Part shown: one piece after another, positions 17,574 through 27,324 of the stretch | Layout: each line of letters starts with the position of its first letter | How positions within the stretch are numbered: the stretch's first letter is position 1 | DNA from: Bog-473 sp963725895 | GTDB lineage: Bacteria > Actinomycetota > Acidimicrobiia > Acidimicrobiales > RAAP-2 | Direction of reading: 5' to 3' | DNA length: 64,000 nt | Assembly: GCA_963725895.1 (NCBI GenBank) | Contig: CAVSAJ010000003.1 | Coordinates: 992,001-1,056,000, forward strand | Position numbers and translations under genes: made by a program | The notes under the pieces: generated by a model | Told to the model about the DNA's origin: nothing | The model's database searches: none | Seen by the model: only the letters and a program-made list of their open reading frames with translations

Positions 17574-20500
17574 GTGGCCGAGAAGATGCGTAACTTCTAT
17601 CGACCAGACGGCAGGGTGCGTCGGCTCGTGGCCTGGACGGTACTCGGCGCGCCCATCGTGCTTGCCGCAACCGCTGCTCTCTCCTTCGTAGGGCACGGCG
17701 ACGTTGCCGCGCCCGCGGGACCGAAGCTCGAACCGCTGCCCGGACGTCAAGGAGCCGTGCCGCCCGGTGCGACGTTCCTCGGCCCTGCGCCGGCATCGAC
17801 TCCGCTGCCTCTCGTCGTCACGCTGCAACCACGGGATCCCAGCGCGTTGGCAGCAGAAGCACAGGCGGTTTCGGATCCGTCCTCGCCTGATTACCACCAC
17901 TTTCTGACTCCGAGCCAGTTCGCGCAACGCTACGGCGCGACCAACGCAACCCTTGCGCAGGTCACGCAAGACCTCCAAGCCCAGGGCCTGACGGTGGGCG
18001 CGATGTCGCGGACGGGCCTCTCCCTCTCGGTCTCGGGCACCGCGGCGCAGGTACAGAGCGCGTTCTCCACACCGATCGACCGGTACCGGCTCGCATCGGG
18101 GAAGACCGGCGTGCGCAACCGATCCGTTCCAGAACTCCCGGCCACCATTGCGCCCGCCGTCGAAGGGGTGATCGGCCTCGACACGCTGAGTCCGCCCCAG
18201 CCATCGACGACGAACCCACCCCAGGCTGTGCCATTCGGTGCGGAGGCCGCCCCAGCCACACCCGGCGCGTCGCCGGCCTTGGCGCCGAACCAGCCTGCCC
18301 CGGTCACAGGGACATGCGCGACAGCGATCGACAATGTGAAGACCGACTATGGAGCATGGGATGCGGACGATCTTTCGCAGGCGTACTCTTTCGATCCCCT
18401 ATATGCCTCCGGGGACTACGGATCGGGAACGACGGTCGCGCTCGTCGAGCTGTCTGGGGCCGGGTACAGCTCCTCGGACATCGACACGTTTGCCAACTGC
18501 TACGGCATCACGCTCGGCAACAACCAAGTCAGCCAGATCGACCTCGACGGTGGAGGCGCAATCGGCGGGAACTCCGTCGAAGCCGAGTTGGACATCGAGA
18601 CCGTGCTCTCGCTCGCTCCGGAAGCCAACATCGAGGTGTACGAGGGGGGAGTTTCGGACGGCATCTACAACGTCTTGAGCGCGATCGTCAGCCAGGACAC
18701 CGCGAAGATCGTGAGCGCCAGCTGGACGAACGGATGCGAGTCCTACGTGGGGCAGTCCCTGCAGAACTCGGAGAACACGCTCCTGCAGGCCGCCGCCCTC
18801 GAAGGACAGTCGGTCTTCGTGGCGACGGGAGACCAGGGCTCAGAAGGGTGCAACGTCAACGGCGTCGTCTCGGCACCGACGGGGTCGAGCCCGGTCGCCC
18901 AAGTCGTCGATGCCACCACGGGCACCGCCTATGTGGCCAACGAATCGTCCAGCAGCGTCAGCGTCGAGAGCGAAGGCACGACGAGCAACCCCTCCGATTT
19001 CGCCACGGCTGGCGCGGTCGCCACGGGGTCCGGACCCGATGCGATCACCTTGGATTCCTCGCTCGGAAAGGTCTTCGTGGCGAACGCCTCGACCCCCTCG
19101 CTCACTGCATTTTCGACCAACACCTGTAACCAGACGACAACGTCTGGGTGTGCCTCGCCCACGCAGGTCGCGTCGGGAGGGCATCTCAGCGGCCCCAGCG
19201 CGATCGCCGCCAACGGGTCGACGTTCTATGTCGGCAACTCCAACGGCACCGTCGCTGTCTACAACGCCAGCACGAACGCGTGGGTGGCATCGGTGACCCT
19301 CCCGAGCGGGACCGCGCCGTCCGCTCTTGCCGTCGACGCCACGAACGGCTTCGTCTATGTGGCCGACGGTGCCAACGACCGGATTGAGTACTTCAGCGCT
19401 TCGACGTGTAACGCGAGCGTCACGACGGGATGCTCCACCACCCCAACCACAGTGTCGGTGGGGCTGGACCCGATCAGCCTCGCCGTCGACGCCGCCGCCG
19501 GAAGTCTCTATGTTGCGAACGCGGGATCAACGGGTGGCCTCTCCGTCGTCAGCCTGAGCACCCACGCGGTGACCACGACCATCTCGACGGGGCCGTCGGT
19601 CTCGGGATTGGACGGGACCTACGTCGTGCGATCGGTCGCTCTGTCTCCCGACGGCACCAAGATCCTCGCCGCGCTCGACCTGCACGGCCACACCGACGCC
19701 CCGCACGACCTACTTGCCACCATCGATCCGACCACGGAGACGATCACGGCGACGGCGAATCTCGAGACGGGAACCGACGTCATGGGGGGCGTGGCCAGCG
19801 ACACGTCGCTCGACTACGTGTGGGTCCTCGACCAAACGGCGGGCGCCGACGTGGTGCAGAACCTGAACCTCGCGGTGTCGGATCCGGCGAGCCAGCCGTA
19901 CGTCACCGCCGTCGGCGGGACCTCGCTGACGGCGCTCGGTCCCGCGCCGACCGAGACCACGTGGAACGATCAGCTCCATTTCGCCGAGGGGGCGGGCGGG
20001 GGTGGGATCTCGAAGACGTTCTCCATGCCGGCCTACCAGCAGGCGCTGGGCACGGTGACGAGCAGCAGCGGGACTCCGTGTGGCAACACCGGCGGGGACT
20101 GCCGCGAGATCCCCGACGTGTCGGCCGACGCCGACCCCAGTACGGGGTACATCATCTACGACGAACAGGAAGGCGCAACGGGGTGGGAAGCCATCGGCGG
20201 CACGAGTGGAGCCTCCCCGTTGTGGGCTGCAGTGCTCGCGGTTGCTGCCTCAGCTGACGGCAACACGGTGGGGTACGGCGCCATGAACCCGATCCTGTAT
20301 CAGCTGGCGCAGGCGTCGCCGGGCACCTACCTGAACGACGTCACGACGGGCAACAACGATTACAACGGGACCAACAGCGCCCAGTACAGCGCGGCGAGCG
20401 GGTACGACATGGCAACCGGGTTAGGGACGCCGGTGACGTCCGCTCTGGCGACCGGCCTCACCGTGATACCGCTCGACGTGGCGGCGTCGGGGACGCAGGT

Positions 20501-22628
20501 CTACGGCGGGTCGCCCACCTTTACGGCGACGCCGACCTTCGGGGGCTCCGACGGCAGCCTTCCGTTCGGCGTGACCCTGACCAGCACTGCCTTCACCTGT
20601 ACCGAGGTCGGCTCCTCGACGACGATCTCGCCCAGCCTCCCGGTCGGGAGCAGCACGTTGGTGGCCTCTTCGTGCAGCGGGGCGTCCCTCGGCGGGGTCA
20701 ATGCCGCCGACTACAGGATCGTCTACACGAGCGCCTCGGGGGACTTCACCGTCACCCCAATCCCGGTCGACGTCGCCGTCACCGGCTCTCAGACCTACGG
20801 GGGGTCGCCTGCCTTCTCCGGCAGCGCCAACAACCCGCCGGCAGGCATCACCGTCACCACGACGAGCGTGACCTGCAGCGAACTCGAGCCGTTCACCATC
20901 ATCGGCCCGGCGGTGGCGGCAGGGAGTCGGACCTTGCTGCCGGCCTCGTGTTCGGGTGCGTCGCTCAGCGGGACCGACGCCTCGGACTATGCGCCGTTCT
21001 ATACCAGCGTCACAGGCGACTTCACCATCGTGCCGGCCCCACTCTCGGTGACCGCGTCGAGCGGATCAATGACATATGGAGGCACGCCTCCCACGATCAC
21101 CGCCGGCTACAGCGGGTTCGTGAACGGCGACAGCGCGTCGTCGCTGACCACCGCACCGAGCTGCTCGACGACGGCGACCAGCTCGAGTCCCGTGTCGCCT
21201 CCGACGTACGCCTCCTCGTGCGGCGGCGCCGTCGATCCGAACTACTCGTTCACCTACGTGGCCGGCAGCGTGACGGTCGGCCCCGCGCCGCTCACCATCA
21301 CGGCCTCGAGCCCCACCATGAGCTATGGCGCCACCCCACCGGACATCACACCCGTCTACAGCGGCCTCGAGAACGGTGACACCGGCGCCGACCTGACGAC
21401 CCAGCCCAGCTGCACGACGACGGCCACGAGCAGCAGCTCACCTTCACCCCCGACCTATCTCAACAGCTGCTCGGGCGCGGCCGACCCCAACTACACGATC
21501 TCCTACGCCCCCGGTGCGACGACCGTGGACCCGGCGCCCGTCGATGTGGCCGTCAGTGGGTCCCAAGCGTGGGGCGGGTCTCCCGGTTTCAGCGGCAGCG
21601 GGCCCGCCTCGCCGCCGCAGGGCGTGAGCGGGGTGAACATGAGCGGGCTGAGCTGTGCGCAAGTCGCCCCGTCCACCACGATCTCACCGACGCTGGGCGG
21701 AGGGACCTACACCCTCGTACCCGGGTCGTGCAGCGGCGTGACGCTGAGCGGGTCCAATTCCAGCGACTACGAGGTGGTCTACACCAGCGCCTCCGGTGAC
21801 TTCTCCGTGACCGGCGGACCGCCACCGCCCCCACCACCGGCCCCGCATGGCTACTACCTCGTCGGTTCCGACGGTGGCATCTTCACCTTCGGCTCGGCCA
21901 ACTTCTACGGATCGACCGGCAGCCTGCGGCTGCAGCGACCGGTGGTCGGGATCACTCCGACCGCGGACGAGGGTGGCTATTGGCTCGTCGCTTCCGACGG
22001 CGGCATCTTCGCCTTCGGCAACGCGGGGTTCCACGGCTCCATCCCCGGTCTCGGCCTCGCCCCGGCCGGATCGGGCCTGCCGCACGCGTTGAACGCGCCC
22101 ATCGTCGGCATGGTCCCGTCGGCCGACGGAGGTGGCTACTTCATGGTGGCATCCGACGGTGGTGTGTTTGCCTTCGGCGACGCGCAGTTCGAGGGCTCGT
22201 GCCCTGGCATCGGGGGGTGTAGCGGGTCGGCGGTTGCGGTCGTGCCCGATGCCACCGGCCGGGGCTACTGGCTCGTCACCTCGACCGGGAACGTCTATAC
22301 CTTCGGCGACGCCCCGTACTTCGGCGCGCCTGGAGCCCAGGGATCACCGATCACCGGCGCGGTGCGCACCGCCGACGGGCACGGTTACTACGTGCTCCTG
22401 GCCAACGGCACGGTGGACGGCTACGGCGACGCCGTGTCGCTCGGGGGGCCCACCGGCTCGGTGGGCGGGTTCAACCCCGCATCAGCCATATTCACCGACG
22501 CCGGTGGCGGGGGCTACTGGGTGGCCTCGGCGGCGGGGGACGTCTTCACCTACGGCGACGCGCCCAACGACGGGTCCATGGCGGGCACGCACCTGAACGG
22601 CGCCATCATTGCCGGGACCGGTTTCTGA
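17574..22628 (+). CDS. secreted sedolisin (S53) protease with inserted propeller and repeat tail
   Basis: About 1684 residues. A signal segment (LVAWTVLGAPIVLAATAALSF) is followed by a Pro-kumamolisin activation domain (about residues 62-204) and an S53 catalytic domain. The catalytic pair is E336/D340 (SVEAELDIE), the oxyanion Asp is D420 (ATGDQGSEGC) and the nucleophile is S878 (GGTSGASPLWA). Residues ~430-767 are an insertion with YVTN-like propeller repeats (TAYVANE, VFVANA, FVYVADGA, LYVANAG); canonical S53 sequence resumes at VSDPASQPYVTAVGGTSL. After the protease come MBG-type beta domains (about 966-1414), a proline-rich linker and six or seven GYWLVASDGG repeats (about 1423-1684). 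The GTG at 17574 follows a GAGGGGGCG stretch; ATG at 17586 is the alternative. All catalytic residues are present, so an active acid protease is expected. Confidence 0.85.
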   Translation: MAEKMRNFYRPDGRVRRLVAWTVLGAPIVLAATAALSFVGHGDVAAPAGPKLEPLPGRQGAVPPGATFLGPAPASTPLPLVVTLQPRDPSALAAEAQAVSDPSSPDYHHFLTPSQFAQRYGATNATLAQVTQDLQAQGLTVGAMSRTGLSLSVSGTAAQVQSAFSTPIDRYRLASGKTGVRNRSVPELPATIAPAVEGVIGLDTLSPPQPSTTNPPQAVPFGAEAAPATPGASPALAPNQPAPVTGTCATAIDNVKTDYGAWDADDLSQAYSFDPLYASGDYGSGTTVALVELSGAGYSSSDIDTFANCYGITLGNNQVSQIDLDGGGAIGGNSVEAELDIETVLSLAPEANIEVYEGGVSDGIYNVLSAIVSQDTAKIVSASWTNGCESYVGQSLQNSENTLLQAAALEGQSVFVATGDQGSEGCNVNGVVSAPTGSSPVAQVVDATTGTAYVANESSSSVSVESEGTTSNPSDFATAGAVATGSGPDAITLDSSLGKVFVANASTPSLTAFSTNTCNQTTTSGCASPTQVASGGHLSGPSAIAANGSTFYVGNSNGTVAVYNASTNAWVASVTLPSGTAPSALAVDATNGFVYVADGANDRIEYFSASTCNASVTTGCSTTPTTVSVGLDPISLAVDAAAGSLYVANAGSTGGLSVVSLSTHAVTTTISTGPSVSGLDGTYVVRSVALSPDGTKILAALDLHGHTDAPHDLLATIDPTTETITATANLETGTDVMGGVASDTSLDYVWVLDQTAGADVVQNLNLAVSDPASQPYVTAVGGTSLTALGPAPTETTWNDQLHFAEGAGGGGISKTFSMPAYQQALGTVTSSSGTPCGNTGGDCREIPDVSADADPSTGYIIYDEQEGATGWEAIGGTSGASPLWAAVLAVAASADGNTVGYGAMNPILYQLAQASPGTYLNDVTTGNNDYNGTNSAQYSAASGYDMATGLGTPVTSALATGLTVIPLDVAASGTQVYGGSPTFTATPTFGGSDGSLPFGVTLTSTAFTCTEVGSSTTISPSLPVGSSTLVASSCSGASLGGVNAADYRIVYTSASGDFTVTPIPVDVAVTGSQTYGGSPAFSGSANNPPAGITVTTTSVTCSELEPFTIIGPAVAAGSRTLLPASCSGASLSGTDASDYAPFYTSVTGDFTIVPAPLSVTASSGSMTYGGTPPTITAGYSGFVNGDSASSLTTAPSCSTTATSSSPVSPPTYASSCGGAVDPNYSFTYVAGSVTVGPAPLTITASSPTMSYGATPPDITPVYSGLENGDTGADLTTQPSCTTTATSSSSPSPPTYLNSCSGAADPNYTISYAPGATTVDPAPVDVAVSGSQAWGGSPGFSGSGPASPPQGVSGVNMSGLSCAQVAPSTTISPTLGGGTYTLVPGSCSGVTLSGSNSSDYEVVYTSASGDFSVTGGPPPPPPPAPHGYYLVGSDGGIFTFGSANFYGSTGSLRLQRPVVGITPTADEGGYWLVASDGGIFAFGNAGFHGSIPGLGLAPAGSGLPHALNAPIVGMVPSADGGGYFMVASDGGVFAFGDAQFEGSCPGIGGCSGSAVAVVPDATGRGYWLVTSTGNVYTFGDAPYFGAPGAQGSPITGAVRTADGHGYYVLLANGTVDGYGDAVSLGGPTGSVGGFNPASAIFTDAGGGGYWVASAAGDVFTYGDAPNDGSMAGTHLNGAIIAGTGF
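20470..21815 (+). repeat. MBG-type repeat array in the protease tail
   Basis: About five units of 220-300 bp. Two alternating types are seen: one opening VDVAVxGSQxxGGSPxF and ending in a YTSASGDF-like strand, and one opening LxxTASSxxMxYGxTPPxIT with a TAPSCSTTATSSS-like middle. These resemble MBG_2 domains, small beta modules common in exported bacterial proteins. Paired cysteines suggest disulfides. Confidence 0.65.
21840..22628 (+). repeat. GYWLVASDGG beta repeats, C-terminus of protease
   Basis: Six to seven imperfect units of about 40 residues with the pattern GGYWLVASDGGIFAFGNAGF and a following short turn ending in PIVGMVP. The later units drift (GYWLVTSTGNVYTFGDAPYF, GYYVLLANGTVDGYGDA). 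The regular spacing suggests a propeller blade or beta-roll unit. The same repeat makes up most of the protein encoded at 62250-63521. Confidence 0.75.
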
Positions 22629-22751
22629 ATCACGAGAGCGCCTCAGACCACCACGGACACCACGGCCACCACGGCCATGACGCGGCCACCACCGAGCCTC
22701 GCAACGCGCGGGCGCCAGTGACAGCCCGACGGATCAGGCACACTGTTCGCC

Positions 22752-24431
22752 GTGGCGCCGCAGTTCATCTACACCATGCGCGGGTTACAGCGCTTCTATC
22801 CCCCTGACCGCGAGGTCCTGAAAGGCATCAACCTGTCCTTCTATCCCGGCGCCAAGATCGGTGTCATCGGCTCGAACGGGTCGGGGAAGTCTTCCCTGCT
22901 GCGCATCATGGCCGGCGAAGACGACGGCTTCACCGGCGAAGCTCGCCTCACCCCGGGTTTCACGGTTGGCTACCTGGAGCAGGAGCCGTACCTCGACGAG
23001 TCAAAGGACGTCGCCGGCAACGTGGCCGAGGGCGTGGGCGAGGCGAAGCGGCTCGTCGACCGGTTCAACGAGGTCTGCTCCGCTTTCGGCGATCCCGATG
23101 CCGACATCGATGCGCTCATCGCGGAACAGGCCGATCTCCAGTCCAGGATCGACGCCGCGGGCGCGTGGGAGCTCGAGCGCACCTTCGAGATCGCGATGGA
23201 CGCGCTCCGGTTGCCACCGGGCGATGCCGAGGTCTCCACGCTCTCGGGTGGCGAGAGGCGGCGGGTCGCGCTGTGCCGGCTGCTGCTGTCCAAGCCCGAC
23301 CTCCTCCTGCTCGATGAGCCGACGAACCACCTCGACGCCGAGTCCGTCGCGTGGCTCGAGCGGACGCTCCAGGAATACCCGGGCACCGTCGTCGCGGTCA
23401 CCCACGACAGGTATTTTCTCGACAACGTCGCCGGATGGATCCTCGAGCTCGACCGCGGCGCGGGCATCCCCTGGGAGGGCAACTATTCCTCGTGGCTCGA
23501 GCAGAAGCAGGCGCGACTTGCCGGCGAGGAGAAGGCCGACCGGTCGCGCCAAGCCTCGCTCGAGCGGGAGCTCGAGTGGATCCGCCTGTCGCCCCGAGCC
23601 CGCCAGAGCAAGGGTAAGGCGCGCATCACCGCCTACAACGAGCTGGTTGCGCAAGCCGAGGCATCCGAGCGCCGAGGCGACAAGGTCGAGCTGACCATCC
23701 CGCCCGGGCCGCGCTTGGGCGACCAGGTTGTGGACGCGGCGGGCGTCGTGAAGGGATACGGCGACCGCCTGCTCGTCGAAGGCCTCTCGTTCATGCTGCC
23801 GCCAGGGGGCATCGTCGGCATCATCGGACCCAACGGCGCCGGCAAGACGACGTTGTTCCGCATGATCGTGGGGGAGGAGGAGCCCGACGCCGGGTCCCTC
23901 ACCGTCGGGCCATCCGTGCAGTTGGCCTACGTCGATCAGAACCGGGCCACCCTTGCGCCGGACGCAACCGTCTTCGAGGAGATCACCGGAGGGGCAGATC
24001 GGATCGTGGTAGGCGGTCGCGAGCTCCATGGCCGCGCGTATGTCGCCGGCTTCGGCTTCAAGGGCAGCGACCAGCAGAAGAAGGTGGGACAACTCTCGGG
24101 CGGAGAGCGCAACCGGGTCCTGCTGGCCAAGGTGCTGAGCAGTGGTGGCAACGTCCTCCTGCTCGATGAGCCCACGAACGACCTCGACGTGGACACCCTT
24201 CGTGCGCTCGAGGACGCGCTGCTCGCCTTTCCCGGGTGCGCCGTGGTGATCAGCCACGACCGCTGGTTCCTCGATCGCATTTCGACCCACGTGCTGGCCT
24301 TCGAGGGTGACTCACAGACGCGGTGGTACGAAGGCAACTTCAGCGACTACGAGGCAGATCGTCGCAGGCGGCTCGGCGCCGAGGCCGAGCAGCCCCACCG
24401 GCTGCGCTACAAACCCCTCGTGCGCGACTGA
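22752..24431 (+). CDS. ettA: energy-dependent translational throttle protein EttA (ABC-F)
   Basis: 559 residues with two ABC domains and no membrane segment. Walker A motifs are GSNGSGKSS and GPNGAGKTT, signatures LSGGERRR and LSGGERNR, Walker B LLLLDEPTNHLD and VLLLDEPTNDLD. The arm and linker between the domains (RQASLERELEWIRLSPRARQ) match EttA. EttA binds the ribosomal E site and gates the first peptide bond according to the ATP/ADP ratio. GTG start at 22752. The 3' end overlaps the convergent TANGO2-like gene by 25 bases. Confidence 0.92.
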   Translation: MAPQFIYTMRGLQRFYPPDREVLKGINLSFYPGAKIGVIGSNGSGKSSLLRIMAGEDDGFTGEARLTPGFTVGYLEQEPYLDESKDVAGNVAEGVGEAKRLVDRFNEVCSAFGDPDADIDALIAEQADLQSRIDAAGAWELERTFEIAMDALRLPPGDAEVSTLSGGERRRVALCRLLLSKPDLLLLDEPTNHLDAESVAWLERTLQEYPGTVVAVTHDRYFLDNVAGWILELDRGAGIPWEGNYSSWLEQKQARLAGEEKADRSRQASLERELEWIRLSPRARQSKGKARITAYNELVAQAEASERRGDKVELTIPPGPRLGDQVVDAAGVVKGYGDRLLVEGLSFMLPPGGIVGIIGPNGAGKTTLFRMIVGEEEPDAGSLTVGPSVQLAYVDQNRATLAPDATVFEEITGGADRIVVGGRELHGRAYVAGFGFKGSDQQKKVGQLSGGERNRVLLAKVLSSGGNVLLLDEPTNDLDVDTLRALEDALLAFPGCAVVISHDRWFLDRISTHVLAFEGDSQTRWYEGNFSDYEADRRRRLGAEAEQPHRLRYKPLVRD

Positions 24432-25219
24432 GACGTCGGCGCCGATGTCGGCGCCGGCGACGGCGACGGCGATCCTCTGGCGCCCCACAGATCCGTCACT
24501 TCGGCATAGGGGGTCACGCAGGGCGGCCCGTCGGCGACCCAGATACGTGGACGGGCGTCGCCGGCAGGCACCCGCACGAGGCACGACGAGCGCGTCCCAA
24601 AGTCCTCCAGATGCACGCAGTTCGCTGCGTTGGGCCGTTCGTCGCCCTCGGGAACTCGATGATCGGCAAGCACGCGGCGGAAGGCCACCACGACGTCGTC
24701 ACTCGACGCCGGCTCCCCGAGCGTGGCGCGCACGAGGTCGACCTTCAGCGACGGTTTCGCGAGGGCGCGGTTCTCCAGCACGTGGATGCCGGGTGGGAGC
24801 GCGAGAGCCGTGCCGCGCCCAGACCCGGTGAAGTCGACGAAGAACAGGGACGTCCGGTCGCCCACCAGCAGCCACGAGCCGTTGTAGTCCTGCGGCGAGT
24901 AGCCGGCGAGCAACGAGTCGACGGCCTGTGCCGCCGTCGGCTGCGTGGCCAATGCCAGCGGAAGCTCACCGCGCGAGCGTTTGCTCGGGTCCTTGGCCTC
25001 TCCGAGGGGCTGGTTGGTCAGCCCGGCGCAGACTCCGTGCTCGTTGACCGCGAGCCAGGTGCCCCCGGAGAGCTCGTCTCGGCCGCCGACGATCCGAGGA
25101 GGACCTGCTTGGAGCAGGGTGATCGAGGTGGAAGGTCGCTCCAGGACCTCGTCCCGGTTCGCCCCCACGAGGAGCGGCTCGTCGGTGGCGACGCGCGAGG
25201 CAACGACGAGGAGGCACAC
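24407..25219 (-). CDS. NRDE/TANGO2 family protein
   Basis: 270 residues. It begins MCLLVVA with the conserved Cys2, followed by VGANRDEVLERP, the NRDE motif that names the family, and GGTWLAVNEHGVCAGLTN. The Cys2 arrangement resembles N-terminal nucleophile hydrolases, but activity is not established; eukaryotic TANGO2 has been linked to lipid/heme homeostasis. The C-terminal tail is Ser/Pro-rich and encoded within the 3' overlap with ettA, so it may not be conserved. Confidence 0.85.
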   Translation of the reverse strand: MCLLVVASRVATDEPLLVGANRDEVLERPSTSITLLQAGPPRIVGGRDELSGGTWLAVNEHGVCAGLTNQPLGEAKDPSKRSRGELPLALATQPTAAQAVDSLLAGYSPQDYNGSWLLVGDRTSLFFVDFTGSGRGTALALPPGIHVLENRALAKPSLKVDLVRATLGEPASSDDVVVAFRRVLADHRVPEGDERPNAANCVHLEDFGTRSSCLVRVPAGDARPRIWVADGPPCVTPYAEVTDLWGARGSPSPSPAPTSAPTSQSRTRGL

Positions 25220-25346
25220 GCCGGCTCACGTTATCGACGCCCGGATCGGCCGTTCTCGGATCCCTGCTCGGGCCCCTGCTCAGGCCCCTCCCATGGTCGC
25301 TCCGAAATCCGCAGCCCCGGTTGTGCAAGGGGGCTACCGTGCACCT

Positions 25347-26106
25347 ATGCGAACGCGTGCCCTGTTCCTCATCGCCGCGTTGGGCGTGGCCGGTTTCGCC
25401 GCCCTGCGTGCCCTCCCGGCGTCAGCCAAGTCGATCTCGTCGTCGAATCTCAAGGCCCTGTCCAACAGCATCAACAAGGGCAAGCACTTGACCTACGACG
25501 TGCAGTACACGTCGCTCAGCAACGGCCAGAAGGCGACGGTGACCATCGCGCAGTTGCCACCGAAGACGTATTTCGGGACCTCGAGCGGAAGCGTGATCAA
25601 CAACGGGAAGACCACGTATTACTGCAGCACCTCGAGCAGCAGCGGCAACTCGGGGAACTCCGGCAGCAGCGGCAACTCGGGGAACAGCGGCAACTCAGGA
25701 AATTCCGGGAACGCAAGCTCCACGACGACGACCACCAGCAAGCCTACGGAGACGTGTATCTCGGAGAAGGTTTCCAACTCGGCCCTCGGGCTCGAGGACC
25801 TGTTCAGCCCGACCATCGCGCTGAGCGCGCTTGTCGGAGGCCGAGAACACCACCCTGGCGCACGCGCTCGGCGTCCACGCGTCCGCTTCCTCGGCGTCGT
25901 TCGCCGGCCAGTCCTCGACATGCGTCACGGTCACGGTGCGCGGCAAGACGGGCAAGTACTGCGTGACCAAGCAAGGGCTGCTGTCGTACTCGGGCTCATC
26001 GAAGTCCAGTTATTTCGAGATGACCAAGTACTCGTCCAAGCCGCCAGCAAGCTTGTTCACGCTGCCGGCCGGTGTCACCACACAGACGCTCCCCGGAGGC
26101 GGGTAA
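25347..26106 (+). CDS. secreted protein with Gly-Asn-Ser linker, frameshifted
   Basis: About 252 residues after repair. A signal peptide (ALFLIAALGVAGFAALRALPASA) precedes a domain containing HLTYDVQYTSLSNGQKATVT. A low-complexity linker of GNSGNS units plus a Thr run (about 25635-25740) follows, then a second domain with VTVRGKTGKYCVTKQG. The second half is in the next frame from about 25830, consistent with one surplus base near the codons for SALVEAENTT. The overall plan (LolA/LppX-like beta protein with a disordered insert) is suggestive only. Unknown function. Confidence 0.65.
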
Positions 26107-26131
26107 GCACCGTAGGCCGCGCCCGAATCCA

Positions 26132-26713
26132 GTGACCGACCCTTGGCGGGAAAGCGACGTCCCGCGCGGCGCGGCCTACGACCACCGCTTCGAACAGCTC
26201 GCCTCGGCCGGTGTCGACGTGCACGGCGAGGCAGACCTCGTTGACTCCTATGGTCCCGGGTCCGTCCTCGATGCGGGCTGTGGCACGGGTCGCGTCGCCA
26301 TCGAGCTCAACCGGCGCGGGCATGCGGTCGTCGGTGTCGACGTGGATCCCGCCATGCTCGAGGCGGCGCGCCGCAAGGCGCCCGGGCTCGAGTGGGTCGA
26401 GGCAGACGTGACCGATCCGCGCGTGGAGTTCGGCCGCAGCTTCGACGTCGTCGTCCTTGCCGGCAACGTTCTCATCTTCGTGCCGCCGGGTACCGAGGGG
26501 CGGGTGATCGCCAACGCGGCGCGGTGGTTGGCTCCGGGGGGTCACCTCGTCGCCGGGTATTCACTCCGTCCCGGAGGCCTTGACCCTGCCCGCCACGATG
26601 CCCTCGCCCTTGCCGCGGGGCTCGAGCTCGAGGATCGTTGGTCGACCTGGGACCGGCGTCCGTTCACGACGGGTGATGCGTACGCAGTCGCCGTACACCG
26701 CCGCCCGCGCTGA
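26132..26713 (+). CDS. class I SAM-dependent methyltransferase
   Basis: About 193 residues. Motif I is VLDAGCGTGRVAIEL, motif II VVGVDVDPAMLEAAR, and the acidic loop WVEADVTDP follows; LAPGGHLVAGY is the post-II strand. This is a Methyltransf_25-type small-molecule methylase. I chose the GTG at 26132, 25 bases after the preceding stop. Substrate unknown. Confidence 0.85.
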   Translation: MTDPWRESDVPRGAAYDHRFEQLASAGVDVHGEADLVDSYGPGSVLDAGCGTGRVAIELNRRGHAVVGVDVDPAMLEAARRKAPGLEWVEADVTDPRVEFGRSFDVVVLAGNVLIFVPPGTEGRVIANAARWLAPGGHLVAGYSLRPGGLDPARHDALALAAGLELEDRWSTWDRRPFTTGDAYAVAVHRRPR

Positions 26714-26814
26714 CGCCGCCCGCGCCCGCCGCGCCCGCTCGCACGGAGGGTGCACGAGGCGACGCGACGCAACGGAGAAGCAACAGCGGGCCACCTTGCT
26801 GCACTGAACGTGCA

Positions 26815-26832
26815 AACGAATGGACCTTCGTT
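26815..26832. promoter_or_regulatory. 18-bp inverted repeat upstream of Lrp gene
   Basis: AACGAA and TTCGTT flank a 6-base spacer as a perfect dyad ending six bases before the ATG of the Lrp-family regulator. Position and symmetry fit an autoregulatory operator, as Lrp/AsnC proteins commonly repress their own genes. It also covers the place where a ribosome-binding site would lie. Confidence 0.5.
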
Positions 26833-26838
26833 AGGCTT

Positions 26839-27324
26839 ATGGTCATGGGAACAGAGGAATTGGATCCGATCGATCACCACATCATCGAGCTCCTGTCACA
26901 CAATGCACGCCGGACCATGGCCGATATCGGCGAGCAGGTATCACTGTCGGCCTCCGCCGTGACCAGGCGTATCGAGCGCCTGGAGCGAACCGGTGTGATC
27001 GCCGGGTACACCGTGGTGGTCGATCACCGTAAGGCCGGGCGCCCCATCCAGGCCTTCACCGAAGTCCGCTTCGCCGGCACGGCCGACCTCCAGGAGATCA
27101 AGGAGACGGCCATGCAACTCTCCGAGGTCCAGGCCGTGTTCACCACGGCGGGCGATCCCGACGCGCTCGTCTGGCTCCAGGTGCCCGACGTCGAGCGTCT
27201 CGGCCAGGTCATAGAGCAGTTGCGCCGCCGCGGTCGCGTCACCGGCACCAAGACGCTCATCGTGCTCGATACCTGGTCGCGCCATCGCGCCCTCGAGGCG
27301 AACGGCCTCCCGGTCCACTCCTAG
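26839..27324 (+). CDS. Lrp/AsnC family transcriptional regulator
   Basis: 161 residues. The N-terminal winged helix-turn-helix is DHHIIELLSHNARRTMADIG with recognition region LSASAVTRRIERLERTGVI. The C-terminal RAM/AsnC ligand-binding domain includes FTEVRFAGTADLQEIKE and VFTTAGDPDALVWLQV. Such proteins sense amino acids or related metabolites. Start is ATG 26839 or the in-frame ATG at 26845. The stop codon overlaps by one base the GTG of the following lipoprotein gene. Confidence 0.9.
   Translation: MVMGTEELDPIDHHIIELLSHNARRTMADIGEQVSLSASAVTRRIERLERTGVIAGYTVVVDHRKAGRPIQAFTEVRFAGTADLQEIKETAMQLSEVQAVFTTAGDPDALVWLQVPDVERLGQVIEQLRRRGRVTGTKTLIVLDTWSRHRALEANGLPVHS

Noticed and set aside
17252..17593. 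113-residue frame beginning in the 22-bp repeat
   Set aside because: No motif, no ribosome-binding site, and overlaps the S53 start region.
23001..24290. 429-residue minus-strand frame opposite ettA
   Set aside because: Antisense to an unambiguous ABC-F protein; no recognisable domain.
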